Assembly: GCA_959607715.1 (NCBI GenBank)
Contig: CAUHNN010000002.1
Span: 62,001-126,000, forward strand
Length of the DNA: 64,000 nt
From: an uncultured Eggerthella sp.
Lineage (GTDB): Bacteria; Actinomycetota; Coriobacteriia; Coriobacteriales; Eggerthellaceae
Direction of reading: 5' to 3'
The notes below the pieces were generated by a model. The model worked only from the letters and a program-made list of their open reading frames with translations, searched no databases and was not told where the DNA came from. Shown in pieces: positions 1 through 8,701 of this stretch; position 1 is the first letter of the stretch, and the number at the start of each line of letters is the position of its first letter. The position numbers were made by a program, and so were the translations under genes.

Positions 1-1041
1 AGTTCTCCGAACGAGACGACGCCAGTCGCCCTTTCTTTCGGGGGGGGGGTCTCTCATGTCAAAGCCCACGTTCCCCCTTCGTTCGTCATCACCCTGCTTG
101 CGGCGCTCTTTGCGACCGTCCTCGTTCTCGCTTTGCCTTCATCGGCGTATGCGTCGGGCGATGAAGCGTCGATAGAGCTTGCCCAGGGCACTGAATAGGC
201 AAACGTTCCTTTTTCTGTTTCAGGCATGCTGCCTGGAGACGTTGAGTCGCAGGGCATAGAGCTCGACGTGAGCCATAGCTCTCCCCTTGCGGTTCAATTC
301 GAGGTTGAGCGCGCTGAGGATCGCGAAGGCGATATCGCTCGCCTTTCAGAGGCGCTACATCTTCGCGTTATCGATAGGCAGACCAGCTCGGTCGTCGCCG
401 AGGGAAGCCCATCGGAGCTGACGGGGAAGGCTGTCCCGATCCCCGTATCGGGCGAAGGCTCGTCGCTAACCGTTCCTGGCACGCCCGCGGAAGGGAAAGG
501 GCGCGTTCCGCTCGACTCGCAAACCAAGAAGAACATATTTGTTTCGGCTTGCTTTGTTTTCGCGCTTCTTCTTGCGGCAGCAAGCATCGCCGTCGCGCTT
601 TTCTACGCTCACGAGCGCCTTCCCGAAAACCGTTTCGCAACGGGGACGGTGTCGCTTGCCCTCGAGGGTGGTTTCAACGAGGAGGGCCTCGAGCCGGGCA
701 GGACCGTGGTGGAGGATTTCACCATCACGAACACCGGCAGCGCAGACGTTTACTGGCGTATGAGCTTCGATAATCTCCAGGGGCCGCTTTCCGGCGCGCT
801 TGACGTGACCGTGCTCGATGAGACCGGCGCCGATTTATACCAAGGATCCGCCGTTGAGCTCGATCGAGGGGCGTCGTATGCGCAAGGCTCTCGTGTGCTT
901 GCTTCCGGTCAGTCGGAAACCTTCACCGTGCAGGTAAACATGAATGAAGGTGCGCGAAACGACTATCAGGGTACCGGGGTCACGTTCGATGTGCGCGTCG
1001 ATGGCGTTCAGTCGAAAAACAACGAGGCAGGTGAGTTCTGA
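1..1041 (+). pseudogene. TasA/camelysin-like surface protein, interrupted by an in-frame TAG; 5' end outside the window
   Basis: The frame is open from the window edge and encodes a signal-peptide-like stretch (FVITLLAALFATVLVLAL then PSSAYA, about 79-150), then an in-frame TAG at 196-198, and continues in the same frame to 1041. The first possible start after the stop is ATG 226, but that would leave no signal peptide. After the stop there are two related beta-type domains. The first (PGDVESQGIELDVSHSS) looks cut short. A membrane segment follows (IFVSACFVFALLLAAASIAVALF), then a complete second domain with FATGTVSLALEGG and DFTITNTGSADVYWRMSF, as in TasA/camelysin fibre-type proteins. A run of 10 G lies at 40-49. 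I infer a nonsense-inactivated gene, possibly an in-frame fusion of two paralogues. Family assignment rests on motif resemblance only. Confidence 0.6.
40..49 (+). repeat. Homopolymer tract of 10 G near the 5' end of a surface-protein gene
   Basis: Ten consecutive G bases lie just upstream of the signal-peptide coding stretch of the broken surface-protein gene. Long poly-G tracts in surface genes are classic sites of slipped-strand frame switching. The start codon is not visible here, so whether the tract is within the coding region or the leader cannot be decided. Confidence 0.6.
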
Positions 1042-1448
1042 TGCGGCGTTGTTCGTTCCACCTGTTCCAGAAAGGCGCGCTTCCCGCCATGAAGGCGTCG
1101 CCGCTCCTTTTCATCTCTTTCGCTGCTCTTGTGGCCTCTGTCGCCCTTTTCGTTGGCGCGACGTACGCATGGAGCACTTAAGCAACCGTGAACGCGGGAA
1201 ATAAAATCACCGTTTCAACGACGAAGGCTAACGACGCCGCGAAAAGCGGGGACAGTGCCGATGTCGACTCGTCTGCCACGGCTTCCGATGCACCGAAGGA
1301 AGAAGATGCGGCGGGCGAGGTGAATAGGGATGAAACGTCATCGTCTGATTCAGGCGTTTCCAGCGACGCTCAGTCATCGACCTCGACCGAGCAGGGGCAG
1401 GGGAAAGAATCCTCTGATGGGTCGGCGAACGAGGGGATAACTCCCTGA
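1041..1448 (+). pseudogene. Small TasA-like exported protein, interrupted by an in-frame TAA
   Basis: ATG 1041 overlaps the previous stop (TGATG) and encodes 46 residues ending in a hydrophobic segment and GATYAWST. This resembles the signal peptide and mature start of SipW/TasA-type proteins, where an AWFTD-like motif is common. A TAA at 1179-1181 follows, and the same frame continues with ATVNAGNKITV and an 80-residue Ser/Asp/Glu-rich tail to 1448. GTG 1188 could restart translation but would lack a signal peptide. The preceding gene has the same defect at the equivalent place (just after the signal peptide), with a different stop codon, which argues against one recoding mechanism. Likely a decayed gene. 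Confidence 0.6.
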
Positions 1449-1650
1449 CGTGCTGAGAGCAATGGGGTAACGACGTTTCATTGCGGGTAAAAGGTTTGGC
1501 GGTAGGAACGAGCAGATCGGACGCTCGGTCTGTATGAAGGGAAATCGGCGGATCGGACGATTCGCGGTGGATATGAACATGGCGTCGGGTCCCGGCGCCT
1601 GGTGAAGGAGCACCCCTCGGCTTCGTTTGCCTTTAGATAGAAGAGGATTC

Positions 1651-1872
1651 ATGAATCGACGTAAAAACACGACAGCGAGCGCCGCATACGGAACAACTCC
1701 TTCGAACGCGCCGTGGGGTCGCGTTGGCGCTACCTCGAACGCCTCCGCCCAGCCTCAGCCTGCGCCCCGCCGCGCTTCCCATGCGCGACCGTCGGATTTG
1801 CCCTCGATCGATCTTCCGGATGGAGACGAGGGAGATTCTTTCGAGCCTCGTGGCAAGCATGGGAGAAGGTAG
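1651..1872 (+). CDS. Short hypothetical protein (73 aa)
   Basis: ATG 1651 follows a purine-rich ribosome site (AGAAGAGG). The product is rich in Pro, Ser, Ala and Arg with no membrane segment or recognisable domain, and ends in a basic GKHGRR. It sits downstream of two broken surface-protein genes and upstream of tRNA-Phe on the same strand. It may be a small accessory of that locus or non-coding. The 200 bases before it (1449-1650) hold nothing I recognise. Confidence 0.35.
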   Translation: MNRRKNTTASAAYGTTPSNAPWGRVGATSNASAQPQPAPRRASHARPSDLPSIDLPDGDEGDSFEPRGKHGRR

Positions 1873-1940
1873 CGTGCCTTTTATCGGCAGCGGTGCAGGG
1901 AGGGCTTGAAGGCGCGAAGCAGCTAAATTCCATTTTCTGC

Positions 1941-1969
1941 TTGCAAAGGAAAGAATCTCCTGATATTAT
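1941..1969 (+). promoter_or_regulatory. Promoter of tRNA-Phe
   Basis: TTGCAA at 1941-1946, a 17-base spacer and TATTAT at 1964-1969, with an extended -10 TG at 1961-1962. It lies 24 bases before the tRNA. Confidence 0.7.
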
Positions 1970-1992
1970 TCTCTAGCGCTTTGACGCAGATC

Positions 1993-2068
1993 GGTTGGGT
2001 AGCTCAGCTGGTAGAGCAGCGGATTGAAAATCCGCGTGTCGCGGGTTCAAGTCCCGCCCCGACCACCA
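1993..2068 (+). tRNA. tRNA-Phe (GAA)
   Basis: A 76-base cloverleaf with CCA encoded. The acceptor GGTTGGG pairs with CCCGACC at 2058-2064. The anticodon stem GCGGA/TCCGC encloses TTGAAAA with anticodon GAA at 2026-2028. The T arm is GCGGG-TTCAAGT-CCCGC. Confidence 0.97.
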
Positions 2069-2077
2069 TCTAACTTC

Positions 2078-2104
2078 AAAAAGGCCCCGAAAGGGGCCTT
2101 TTTC
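2078..2104 (+). terminator. Rho-independent terminator after tRNA-Phe
   Basis: AAGGCCCC-GAAA-GGGGCCTT followed by a T run. It also has an A run on its 5' side, so it could serve the converging dehydrogenase gene as well. Confidence 0.85.
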
Positions 2105-2139
2105 ATTGGTGGACTTCGTCGAGCTGGTCAGTATCTCCC

Positions 2140-2913
2140 CTAAACTAAAAGCCATCCGCCCTCGGCGTAGATGACCTGGCCGGTTAGGTAACTGGCCTCA
2201 TCGCTTGCCAAGAAGAGAACAGCCGAGGCGATGTCGTCCTTCGATGCGCGTCGTCCCAGAGGGATCTTTTCGCAGAGCGCGCGTTCGCGCTCCTTATCGG
2301 CGTAGATCGCCGCGTTGAGATCGGTGGGAACGCTGCCGGGGCCGACTGCGTTGACGCGGATCCCGCGCGGGCCGAGTTCACGGGCGAGGGTTTTGGTCAG
2401 TGTGACGACGTCCGCTTTGCTGATGTTGTAGAGCAGATTGGCGGGAATGAACGTCTTGCTCGAGACGGAGGCGATATTGACGATCGACGCACCGTGCGAC
2501 CGCTCGGCGCTCTCGTCGAAATTACGCGCAAACCACTGGGATGCGAAGAGCATCGACTTCAAGTTGACGTCGAGCATCTTCTCCCAGCTTTCCTCGGTTA
2601 CCTCGTCGAGGGTCTCCAGGGAAAAGATGCCGGCATTGTTGACGAGGATATCGACGCTTCCCCATCGCTGGGCCACCGAGTCGAGAAACGCGAAGATGGA
2701 ATCGACCGACGATGCGTCGAGCGTTCCGGTCATGATGCGTTCGCGCTCGCTACCCGCGATTTCCTCCATGAGCTCCTCACCGCCGCCGCCCGTGACGCTG
2801 CAGAAGGCGACGTTGGCTCCTGCTTCGTAGAATCGCTCCCCGATGCGTCGGCCGATGCCGCGCGACGAGCCGGTGACCACGACGGTTGAGCCGGTGAAAT
2901 CGAATGCTGCCAT
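2140..2913 (-). CDS. Short-chain dehydrogenase/reductase
   Basis: Classical SDR oxidoreductase of 257 aa, the usual family length. The cofactor motif TGSSRGIG lies at about residues 14-21, NNAG at 92-95, the catalytic Ser in NIASVSS at 149-152, and the YNISK Tyr/Lys pair at 162/166. The C-terminal GQVIYAEGG matches the FabG-like end. It probably uses NAD(P)H on a carbonyl substrate. It is similar to FabG but stands alone, without fatty-acid genes, so the substrate cannot be named. It converges on tRNA-Phe and is divergent from pgi. Confidence 0.88.
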   Translation of the reverse strand: MAAFDFTGSTVVVTGSSRGIGRRIGERFYEAGANVAFCSVTGGGGEELMEEIAGSERERIMTGTLDASSVDSIFAFLDSVAQRWGSVDILVNNAGIFSLETLDEVTEESWEKMLDVNLKSMLFASQWFARNFDESAERSHGASIVNIASVSSKTFIPANLLYNISKADVVTLTKTLARELGPRGIRVNAVGPGSVPTDLNAAIYADKERERALCEKIPLGRRASKDDIASAVLFLASDEASYLTGQVIYAEGGWLLV

Positions 2914-3039
2914 ATAAGATCCTCCTCTTGCTCGAAAGGGTGGTTCGGGGCGAATCGTAGCACGTCAGAGCGAGGTTACGGATTCCCATGCGCTGCTGGT
3001 CGGCGGTGGTGTCGAACGGGCAACGTTTAGGCGCGCCAT

Positions 3040-3069
3040 TTGGGCTTAATCGGGGCCGTCTGATAGAAT
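3040..3069 (+). promoter_or_regulatory. Promoter of pgi
   Basis: TTGGGC at 3040-3045 and TAGAAT at 3064-3069 with an 18-base spacer, and an extended -10 (TGATAGAAT). It ends 27 bases before the pgi start. Confidence 0.6.
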
Positions 3070-3096
3070 CGAGGGACGTATGAAAGAAGGATTCCG

Positions 3097-4812
3097 ATGA
3101 TCGATTTCGCTATTCAGGGTATTTACCCGCCCTCTCTGCAGGTCCTGGTAGATGGCAAAGTCGCTAGTCGCATCAAGGGTAAAGACAGCTCCCTTTATGC
3201 GTTTTCAGATGAAGCCGAGCAATGCGCTCGTGAGTATATGGGTTGGGCGACGCTTGCGAGCGAGCCGCCGTGCCCCATCGAGGAGATTCAACAGTTCGCC
3301 TCTGAGCAGCTTGAATCGGGCCTCACTTCCGTTGTGCTCATCGGCCAAGGCGGTTCCACCCAGGCGCCCATGACGCTTACCAAATACAACAAGCCCGACT
3401 CGACGCGCGTGACGTTCAAGACGCTCGATTCGGTGTCTCCCGTGCGCGTTCGCGCGATCCTCTCGGAATGCGATCTTCGCACGACGCTCGTCATCCAGTC
3501 CTCGAAGTCGGGCGGAACCATCGAGCCGACGCTCGTCATGAAGGCTGTTCGTCAGATCCTGGCGGAAACGCTCGACGAAGACGAGGTGGTCAAGCACCTC
3601 ATCGCCATCACCGATCCCGGTTCCGACCTCGAGAAGCGGGCCCTTGAGGAAGGCTGGCTGCGCGTCTTTTCCGGCGAGCCGACGGTCGGCGGCCGCTATT
3701 CGGCTCTGTCGGTGTTCGGGCTCGTCCCCGCCGCCCTCGTCGGTATGGACGTTGCCGCGCTCATCGAAAGCGCGGCCGAGGCGGAAAAGGTCTGTTCGGA
3801 CGATTCGATCGACAACCCTGCTGCCAATCTTGCGGCGTTTCTTTTCGACAACTGCCAGAAGGGCCGCGACAAGTTCTCCTTCTACACTCCGAAGCGCGGA
3901 CGCGTCCTGGGGCTGTGGATCGAGCAGCTCGTCGCCGAGAGCCTGGGCAAGTCCGGCAAGGGGATACTCCCCAATATCGAGGTCGACTCCCTTGTCCTTT
4001 CGAAGGACCCGGGTGATCGCACCGTCATCACCTACGACACGAAGACCGACCTTTGGGATGATCGCCAAAACTTCAGCCATGCCCTCGAGTTCCTCGACCC
4101 CGCCATCCCCCGCATGAACTTCAAGGTCTTCAACGTCGGCGACCTTGCCGCTCATTTCGTCATGTGGGAATACGCCATCGCCATGGTTGGTCATCTGATG
4201 CAGATCTGCCCCTTCGACCAGCCCGACGTGGCCGCCGCGAAGAAGGAGGTTCTTCGCATTCTCGCCGAAGGGCCGCGCGATCCCGAGTTCGTGGTGAAAG
4301 GCATCGCCGATGTTCCTATCGGAGACGTCGAGGTTCATATCTCCGAAGCGGTTCGCGCTTCGATGGGGGAAGAAACCCTCGAATCCGCTTTGCGTGCTCT
4401 TTTCTCGAGCATCGCCCCGGGCGATTACTTCTCCCTCAACGCCTTCCTGCCCTTCACAGGCGAAGGCCGCCGCGAGGCCATCGAGGAAATGCGTCACGTC
4501 ATCGCTGATCGCTATACGGTGCCTTCGTGCCTGGAGATCGGCCCTCGCTACCTTCATTCGACTGGTCAGCTTCACAAGGGCGGCCCCAATTTGGGCGTCT
4601 TCCTTATTCTCTCAGCCGAAGAGCCGCGCGATATCGCCATCGACGACGAACGCGCGTCGAGCCTTGGGGAATTGGCCAAGGCGCAGGCGATGGGCGACTT
4701 CTCGATCCTTTCGTCCCGCGGTCGCCGTTGCGTTCATATCCACCTGCCTGACAACTCGGCGGTTTCCATCCGCGCGTTGGTCAAGGCCTTCAAGAAAGCT
4801 GTGTTTGCCTAA
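3097..4812 (+). CDS. pgi: Glucose-6-phosphate isomerase
   Basis: Interconverts glucose 6-phosphate and fructose 6-phosphate in glycolysis and gluconeogenesis, in the cytoplasm. The 571-aa product has the two SIS sugar-isomerase lobes: the phosphate-binding SSKSGGT near residues 135-141, the PGI signature VGGRYSALS near 197-205, and a C-terminal lobe with YLHSTGQLHKGGP. ATG 3097 follows a GAAAGAAGG ribosome site. The stop overlaps the hypF start (TAATG), so the two are probably co-transcribed and translationally coupled, though their functions are unrelated. Confidence 0.93.
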   Translation: MIDFAIQGIYPPSLQVLVDGKVASRIKGKDSSLYAFSDEAEQCAREYMGWATLASEPPCPIEEIQQFASEQLESGLTSVVLIGQGGSTQAPMTLTKYNKPDSTRVTFKTLDSVSPVRVRAILSECDLRTTLVIQSSKSGGTIEPTLVMKAVRQILAETLDEDEVVKHLIAITDPGSDLEKRALEEGWLRVFSGEPTVGGRYSALSVFGLVPAALVGMDVAALIESAAEAEKVCSDDSIDNPAANLAAFLFDNCQKGRDKFSFYTPKRGRVLGLWIEQLVAESLGKSGKGILPNIEVDSLVLSKDPGDRTVITYDTKTDLWDDRQNFSHALEFLDPAIPRMNFKVFNVGDLAAHFVMWEYAIAMVGHLMQICPFDQPDVAAAKKEVLRILAEGPRDPEFVVKGIADVPIGDVEVHISEAVRASMGEETLESALRALFSSIAPGDYFSLNAFLPFTGEGRREAIEEMRHVIADRYTVPSCLEIGPRYLHSTGQLHKGGPNLGVFLILSAEEPRDIAIDDERASSLGELAKAQAMGDFSILSSRGRRCVHIHLPDNSAVSIRALVKAFKKAVFA

Positions 4813-7241
4813 TGAGCGAAGCGCTTGACATTACGGTAAAAGGAATCGTGCAAGGGGTGGGTTTCCGCCCCTTCGTTTATCGTGCCGCCCGTTCGCACAA
4901 CGTGACCGGATGGGTGTGCAATTCCCTTGAGGGCGTGATCATCCACGCCGAAGGCGAGCTCGACGATCTCGACGCCTTCGCCATCACCCTTTCCGAATCG
5001 GCTCCTGCTGCGGCCCATGTCGCCGAGATCGACCTGAAAGAGGTCGATCTCGAGGGCTTCGCCGATTTCGAAATTCGCTTTTCCCAAGAAGGAGACGCGA
5101 AAAGGACGACGCTCGTCTCGCCTGATCTGGCGACGTGCGACGAGTGCGTGGCCGAGCTGTTCGACGAGAAGGATCGTCGCTACCGCTACCCCTTCATCAA
5201 TTGCACGAACTGCGGCCCGCGTTTCACCATCATCGACGAGCTTCCTTACGATCGGCCCTCTACGTCGATGGCGCCGTTCACCATGTGCGAGACGTGCCGA
5301 GGAGAATACGACGATCCGTCCAATCGCCGTTTCCATGCCCAGCCCGACGCCTGCTTCGACTGCGGTCCGCGTCTGGGGTGGATAGCCAACGGCTCCCTCG
5401 ATTCCGCACCCTACGTCGAGGGAGGGGACGATCTCGCCGTCGACCACATCGTCTGGGCCGAGGATCGCGACGCTTCCGATCGCATCATCGCTTCAGCGGT
5501 CGAAGTGCTCAAGCGCGGCGGCATCGTCGCGGTGAAGGGCCTCGGCGGATACCACGTGGTATGCGACGCCGATAACGAAGACGCCATCGCGCGCCTGCGC
5601 GTGCGCAAACGCCGCCAAGGCAAGGCGCTTGCGGTCATGGTCGCGTCAATCGACGAGGCGAAGGAGCGCTGTTGCGTCGGCGAGGCCGAGCAGCGCCTTC
5701 TCGTCTCGCCCGCCCGCCCGATCGTTCTCATGAAAAAGCGCGCGCGGGCTTCGCTGGCTGCTGGCTTGGCCGACGGTTTACCGGAGCTTGGCATGATGCT
5801 GCCCTCGACTCCCCTCCAGCACCTGCTCTTGCATGATTTCGGGGGCATGCTCGTCATGACGTCGGGCAATATCCACGACGAGCCGATCGTCGTCGACGAG
5901 GCGTCGGCCTTCGAGAGCCTCGCTAAGGTCGCCGATGCGTTCGTCGTGAACGACCGCGCCATCGAGGGCCGCTACGACGATTCGGTCGTTCGCGTTCTCG
6001 ACGGCGGGCCAGCTGGTGAAGTGATCCAGTTCGTTCGCCGCGCCCGCGGCTACGCACCCGCGCCGCTGAACATATCGGGCCCTGAAGATGCGCCCGAGCT
6101 GTTTGCGACTGGCCCCGAGCAGAAGAACACCTTCACGTGCGTTAGAGACGATCGCGCATTCGTGTCTCAGCATATCGGCGACATGGAAAGCGCGGCGGTG
6201 ATGGACGCTTGGGAGGAAACGCGTCGGCGATTCGCCGAGCTGTTCCACCTCAAGCCCGCCGTGGTCGCCTGCGACTACCATCCCGAGTACCTGACGAGCA
6301 AGTGGGCTCATGCCCAGGATCTTCCGATCGTCCAGGTTCAGCATCACCATGCGCATATTCTTTCGGTTATGGGGGAAAACGACCTCGATGAAGCCGTTTG
6401 CGGCATTGCCTTCGATGGCACCGGCTACGGCCTCGACGGTGCTTTGTGGGGCGGCGAGATCATGCTCGCCAACCGCAGCGCTTTTGAACGCTTCGCCAAC
6501 TTCGCCTATATTCCGCTTCCTGGAGGCGCGGCGGCGATCAAGCATCCGGCGCGTATCGCCTTCGGCGCCCTGTGGTCGTTCGATCTGCTCGATCACCCCT
6601 TCGCCACCCGCTTCGTTTCCGACAAGGTCGCCGATGCGAACGTGTACGAGCAGATGATCGACAAGGGGATCAACTGTCCCGAGTCGTCGTCGGTCGGCAG
6701 GCTGTTCGATGCGGCGTCCGCCCTGTGCGGGGTGTGCCTCGAGCCGCGCTACGAAGGGGAGGCGGCTGTGCTGTTCGAGGGCGTTGCCTGGAGCGACGCC
6801 GAAGAAGGGTCGGCCGATGGGCTTTTGGCGCAGGCCTGCGCCGATCGAGCGTATCGTGCCGAGTTCATGAAGAACGTCGCGACCGAGCAGAGCACCGCGT
6901 CCGACACGTCCGTCCTCCTCGTCGATCCCGCCCCGGTGTTCGCTGCGCTTCTCGACGATCTCGATGCGGAGGTTCCCCTTCCGATCGTCGCCCGCCGTTT
7001 CCATGACGCGGTGGTCGATGTGATCGTGACGATGGCGGAACTGATCCGCGCGACGTACGGTATCGACACGGTTGTGCTTTCCGGCGGTGTTTTCATGAAT
7101 CGTCTCGTCACTGAAGCTTCGCTGGCCCGTCTGCAGCACCGCGGTTTCACGGTCGCGCTCAACCGCGACCTTCCGTCTAACGATGCATCGATTTCCTACG
7201 GGCAGGCTGTGTTAGGCTTGCAGGCGCGAACCAAGGAGTGA
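4812..7241 (+). CDS. hypF: Carbamoyltransferase HypF, hydrogenase maturation
   Basis: Activates carbamoyl phosphate and transfers the carbamoyl group to HypE, the source of the cyanide ligands of [NiFe]-hydrogenase. The 809-aa product shows the full architecture. An N-terminal acylphosphatase domain (VQGVGFRPF, residues 14-22) comes first. Two zinc-finger motifs of CxxC-x18-CxxC type follow, near residues 109-135 and 159-185. A YrdC-like domain follows (VAVKGLGGYH). Last is a Kae1/TobZ-like domain with VQHHHAHILS near 508-517. It starts inside the pgi stop codon and is followed 6 bases later by hypC. It appears intact. Confidence 0.96.
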   Translation: MSEALDITVKGIVQGVGFRPFVYRAARSHNVTGWVCNSLEGVIIHAEGELDDLDAFAITLSESAPAAAHVAEIDLKEVDLEGFADFEIRFSQEGDAKRTTLVSPDLATCDECVAELFDEKDRRYRYPFINCTNCGPRFTIIDELPYDRPSTSMAPFTMCETCRGEYDDPSNRRFHAQPDACFDCGPRLGWIANGSLDSAPYVEGGDDLAVDHIVWAEDRDASDRIIASAVEVLKRGGIVAVKGLGGYHVVCDADNEDAIARLRVRKRRQGKALAVMVASIDEAKERCCVGEAEQRLLVSPARPIVLMKKRARASLAAGLADGLPELGMMLPSTPLQHLLLHDFGGMLVMTSGNIHDEPIVVDEASAFESLAKVADAFVVNDRAIEGRYDDSVVRVLDGGPAGEVIQFVRRARGYAPAPLNISGPEDAPELFATGPEQKNTFTCVRDDRAFVSQHIGDMESAAVMDAWEETRRRFAELFHLKPAVVACDYHPEYLTSKWAHAQDLPIVQVQHHHAHILSVMGENDLDEAVCGIAFDGTGYGLDGALWGGEIMLANRSAFERFANFAYIPLPGGAAAIKHPARIAFGALWSFDLLDHPFATRFVSDKVADANVYEQMIDKGINCPESSSVGRLFDAASALCGVCLEPRYEGEAAVLFEGVAWSDAEEGSADGLLAQACADRAYRAEFMKNVATEQSTASDTSVLLVDPAPVFAALLDDLDAEVPLPIVARRFHDAVVDVIVTMAELIRATYGIDTVVLSGGVFMNRLVTEASLARLQHRGFTVALNRDLPSNDASISYGQAVLGLQARTKE

Positions 7242-7247
7242 TGTGCT

Positions 7248-7484
7248 ATGTGCTTGGCTATTCCCGCACGGGTTAAAACTATTGATGACAACAAGATCGC
7301 GACTGTCGACATCCTCGGGGTGACGCGCCAGGTCGCGCTTGACCTCACGCCGTCGGCTTCCGTCGACGATTTCGTGCTCGTTCACGCCGGCTTCGCCATC
7401 GAGGTGATCGACGAGAGCGATGCCCAGCAGACGCTCGATCTGATCAAACAGTTCCCCGAGCTCGCCGACGTGGAAGGCTTGTAG
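7248..7484 (+). CDS. hypC: Hydrogenase maturation chaperone HypC
   Basis: A 78-aa HypC/HupF family protein with the diagnostic N-terminus MCLAIPARV, in which Cys2 binds the iron centre shared with HypD. It carries the Fe(CN)2CO unit from the HypC-HypD complex to the large subunit of a [NiFe]-hydrogenase. It lies between hypF and hypD in a tight run (6- and 9-base gaps). No hydrogenase structural gene is in the window. Confidence 0.95.
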   Translation: MCLAIPARVKTIDDNKIATVDILGVTRQVALDLTPSASVDDFVLVHAGFAIEVIDESDAQQTLDLIKQFPELADVEGL

Positions 7485-7493
7485 GGGGGCACC

Positions 7494-8570
7494 ATGGACC
7501 TCTCTTCGTTCAAGGATCCCGAGCTCGCCCGCGGGCTCATCCATTCGATCGAGAAGTGGGCGCCTGAAACGGCGACGCTCATGGAGGTGTGCGGCACGCA
7601 TACCGTTGCCATCGCCCGCAACGGCCTGCGCACCATGATGCCCAAGGGCACCCGCCTGGCATCGGGTCCGGGATGCCCGGTCTGCGTGACCTCCAACCGC
7701 GATATCGACACGGTCATCGCGCTTACGCGCGTTCCCGGTGTGACGGTGGCGACGTTCGGCGACATGACGCGCGTTCCCGGATCGACGTCGAGTCTGCTGA
7801 AGGAGCAGGCCGCCGGCCGAAGCGTCCAGATCGTGTACTCGCCGCTTGATGCATTGAAGCTTGCCCAGGAAAACCCTGATCGCCAGATCGTCTTCGTCGG
7901 CGTGGGCTTCGAGACCACGACCCCCCTTGTCGCGATGGCCATAAAGAGGGCCGATGCTTTGGGGCTTAAGAACTTCAGCGTTTTCGTCGCCCACAAGAAC
8001 ATGCCCGGCGCGCTCGAGACGATCGTCTCCGATCCCGATCTGAAGATCGATGCGCTTATCCTGCCCGGCCACGTGAGCACCATCATCGGCACCAAGCCCT
8101 ATGAATTCCTTGCGGAAAAGTACGGCATCCCCGGCGTCGTCACGGGTTTCGAGCCAGTTGACGTGCTGCAAGGCATCGCCATGATCATGCGCCAGCTTCA
8201 CGAAGGGCGCGCGGAAATCGAGATCGCCTACACGCGCGGGGTGGCGCCCGAGGGCAATCCTGTTGCCTTGGCGGCTATCGAGGAAGTGTTCTGCACGGTC
8301 GACGCGGCGTGGCGCGGCTTGGGCGTCATCCCTGAATCGGGTTACGCCATTCGCCCGGAGTTCGCGCGCTACGATGCCTGCAAGCGCTTCGATTTCGCGG
8401 TGGAGCCTACGCAGGAGCCGAAGGGCTGCCGTTGCGGGGATGTGCTGCGCGGCATGATGGCGCCGAACGAGTGCCCCTTGTTTCGTCGCGTGTGCACTCC
8501 CGAGAATCCGGTCGGCCCCTGCATGGTCTCGTCCGAGGGATCCTGCGCGGCGTATTACCGTTATTTGTAA
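7494..8570 (+). CDS. hypD: Hydrogenase formation protein HypD
   Basis: A 358-aa iron-sulfur protein that, with HypC, assembles the Fe(CN)2CO cofactor. Conserved cysteine motifs are present: EVCGTHT near residues 29-35, GPGCPVCVT near 60-68, and a C-terminal cluster (CRCGDVLRG, CPLF, then GPCMVSSEGSC) for the [4Fe-4S] centre. ATG 7494 follows a G-rich ribosome site. The run ends here with a terminator, so hypE, hypA and hypB are not adjacent. Confidence 0.96.
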   Translation: MDLSSFKDPELARGLIHSIEKWAPETATLMEVCGTHTVAIARNGLRTMMPKGTRLASGPGCPVCVTSNRDIDTVIALTRVPGVTVATFGDMTRVPGSTSSLLKEQAAGRSVQIVYSPLDALKLAQENPDRQIVFVGVGFETTTPLVAMAIKRADALGLKNFSVFVAHKNMPGALETIVSDPDLKIDALILPGHVSTIIGTKPYEFLAEKYGIPGVVTGFEPVDVLQGIAMIMRQLHEGRAEIEIAYTRGVAPEGNPVALAAIEEVFCTVDAAWRGLGVIPESGYAIRPEFARYDACKRFDFAVEPTQEPKGCRCGDVLRGMMAPNECPLFRRVCTPENPVGPCMVSSEGSCAAYYRYL

Positions 8571-8584
8571 CGTTCTGCCTGATG

Positions 8585-8609
8585 AAAAGGAGCCGAAAGG
8601 CTCCTTTTC
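8585..8609 (+). terminator. Terminator after hypD
   Basis: AAAAGGAGCC-GAAA-GGCTCCTTTT, a strong hairpin ending in T residues, 15 bases after the hypD stop. Confidence 0.85.
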
Positions 8610-8701
8610 CGTATAATCGGGAAAGACCCATTTCGCATTTACGAATGAGATAAACCTGGAACGGCGCCAACCGTGCGCCGTTTAGCGATCGGGAGGGGAA
8701 C

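Noticed and set aside
3205..4575. Long antisense frame inside pgi
   Set aside because: Antisense to a clear isomerase; composition is typical of a shadow frame.
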